A stretch of DNA of 6,582 nucleotides, taken from contig JANJXE010000283.1 of NCBI GenBank assembly GCA_024709185.1, positions 1 to 6,582 of the forward strand, in the 5' to 3' direction. The notes below the pieces were generated by a model. The model ran no database searches. It had not been told where the DNA came from and saw nothing but the letters and a program-made list of their open reading frames with translations. Positions 6,389 through 6,582 of this stretch are shown here, piece by piece (positions within the stretch are counted from its first letter, which is position 1; every line of letters starts with the position of its first letter). The translations under genes and the position numbers were made by a program. This DNA is from Paludibacter sp. (GTDB lineage Bacteria > Bacteroidota > Bacteroidia > Bacteroidales > Paludibacteraceae).

Positions 6389-6582
6389 AACGTTGTATTT
6401 TTAGCACTCGTGTTTCGTTTCAGTAAGTCAATCAACTCCTGCAACTCTCCAATTGTAATTTCCAGCATTGCAACTTTTTTCATGAATTCAGGTAGCTCGT
6501 CGGCGAAAAATTCAATTCGTTCTTTACTGTGAATGAGCTCCTTTGCATTATCAGCCACAAAAAAACCAATACCTCGTTTGTT
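6385..6582 (-). CDS. GntR-family transcriptional regulator, YtrA-like, C-terminal end (start beyond window)
   Basis: An open frame enters from the right edge and ends at TGA 6385-6387, giving the last 65 residues of a protein that in this subfamily is usually about 120-130 long. It begins with NKRGIGFFVADNA, which matches the wing of the GntR winged-helix domain (R-G-x-G-x-F-V) and the short linker after it. A short helical tail follows (ELPEFMKKVAMLEITIGELQELIDLL) in place of a large ligand-binding domain, as in YtrA-type GntR proteins, where the tail serves in dimerisation. YtrA-type regulators commonly sit at the head of ABC-transporter operons and repress them, which fits this position. 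It is joined to the next gene by an ATGA overlap. Effector and operator cannot be seen, since the recognition helix and the promoter lie outside the window. Confidence 0.85.
   Translation of the reverse strand, partial: NKRGIGFFVADNAKELIHSKERIEFFADELPEFMKKVAMLEITIGELQELIDLLKRNTSAKNTTL

Noticed and set aside
1..6582. CRISPR array, tRNA, rRNA, insertion sequence or phage element
   Set aside because: No spaced direct repeats, no cloverleaf-like or rRNA segment, and no transposase or integrase motif was seen. The window is almost fully taken up by one gene block.

Overview
The window is a single-direction gene block read on the minus strand, from its right end to its left end. The order of transcription is: the C-terminal end of a GntR-type regulator, a 32-residue single-helix membrane protein, three consecutive lipoprotein periplasmic adaptors (HlyD/MacA class), a MacB/FtsX-type ABC permease, its separate ABC ATPase, and the N-terminal part of a TolC-like outer-membrane channel that runs off the left edge. 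All complete genes are tightly packed: gaps are 6-10 nt or 4-nt ATGA overlaps, except 96 nt before the first adaptor and 88 nt before the TolC gene. It therefore looks like one operon whose promoter lies outside the window, upstream of the regulator gene.

The source is a Gram-negative bacterium, because there are lipoprotein adaptors and an outer-membrane channel. Bacteroidota is most likely: starts mostly lack a clear Shine-Dalgarno sequence, GC is moderate with A/T-rich spacers, and the regulator tail has the look of short GntR proteins common in that phylum. A finer placement is a guess.

Together the genes describe a tripartite efflux or export pump. The ATPase energises the MacB-type permease in the inner membrane, the adaptors span the periplasm, and the TolC-like protein forms the outer-membrane exit. 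The substrate cannot be read from the sequence. By analogy with YtrA-type GntR regulators that control ABC transporters, it could be a toxic compound, a peptide or an envelope component, but this is inference.

The unusual part is the adaptor set. There are three diverged paralogues for one pump, with alpha-hairpins of almost identical length (124-125 residues between matched prolines). The third lacks the whole C-terminal membrane-proximal domain present in the other two. This suggests a mixed adaptor ring with specialised subunits. The tiny membrane protein, coupled to the regulator gene by an ATGA overlap, is a second candidate for an undescribed component.
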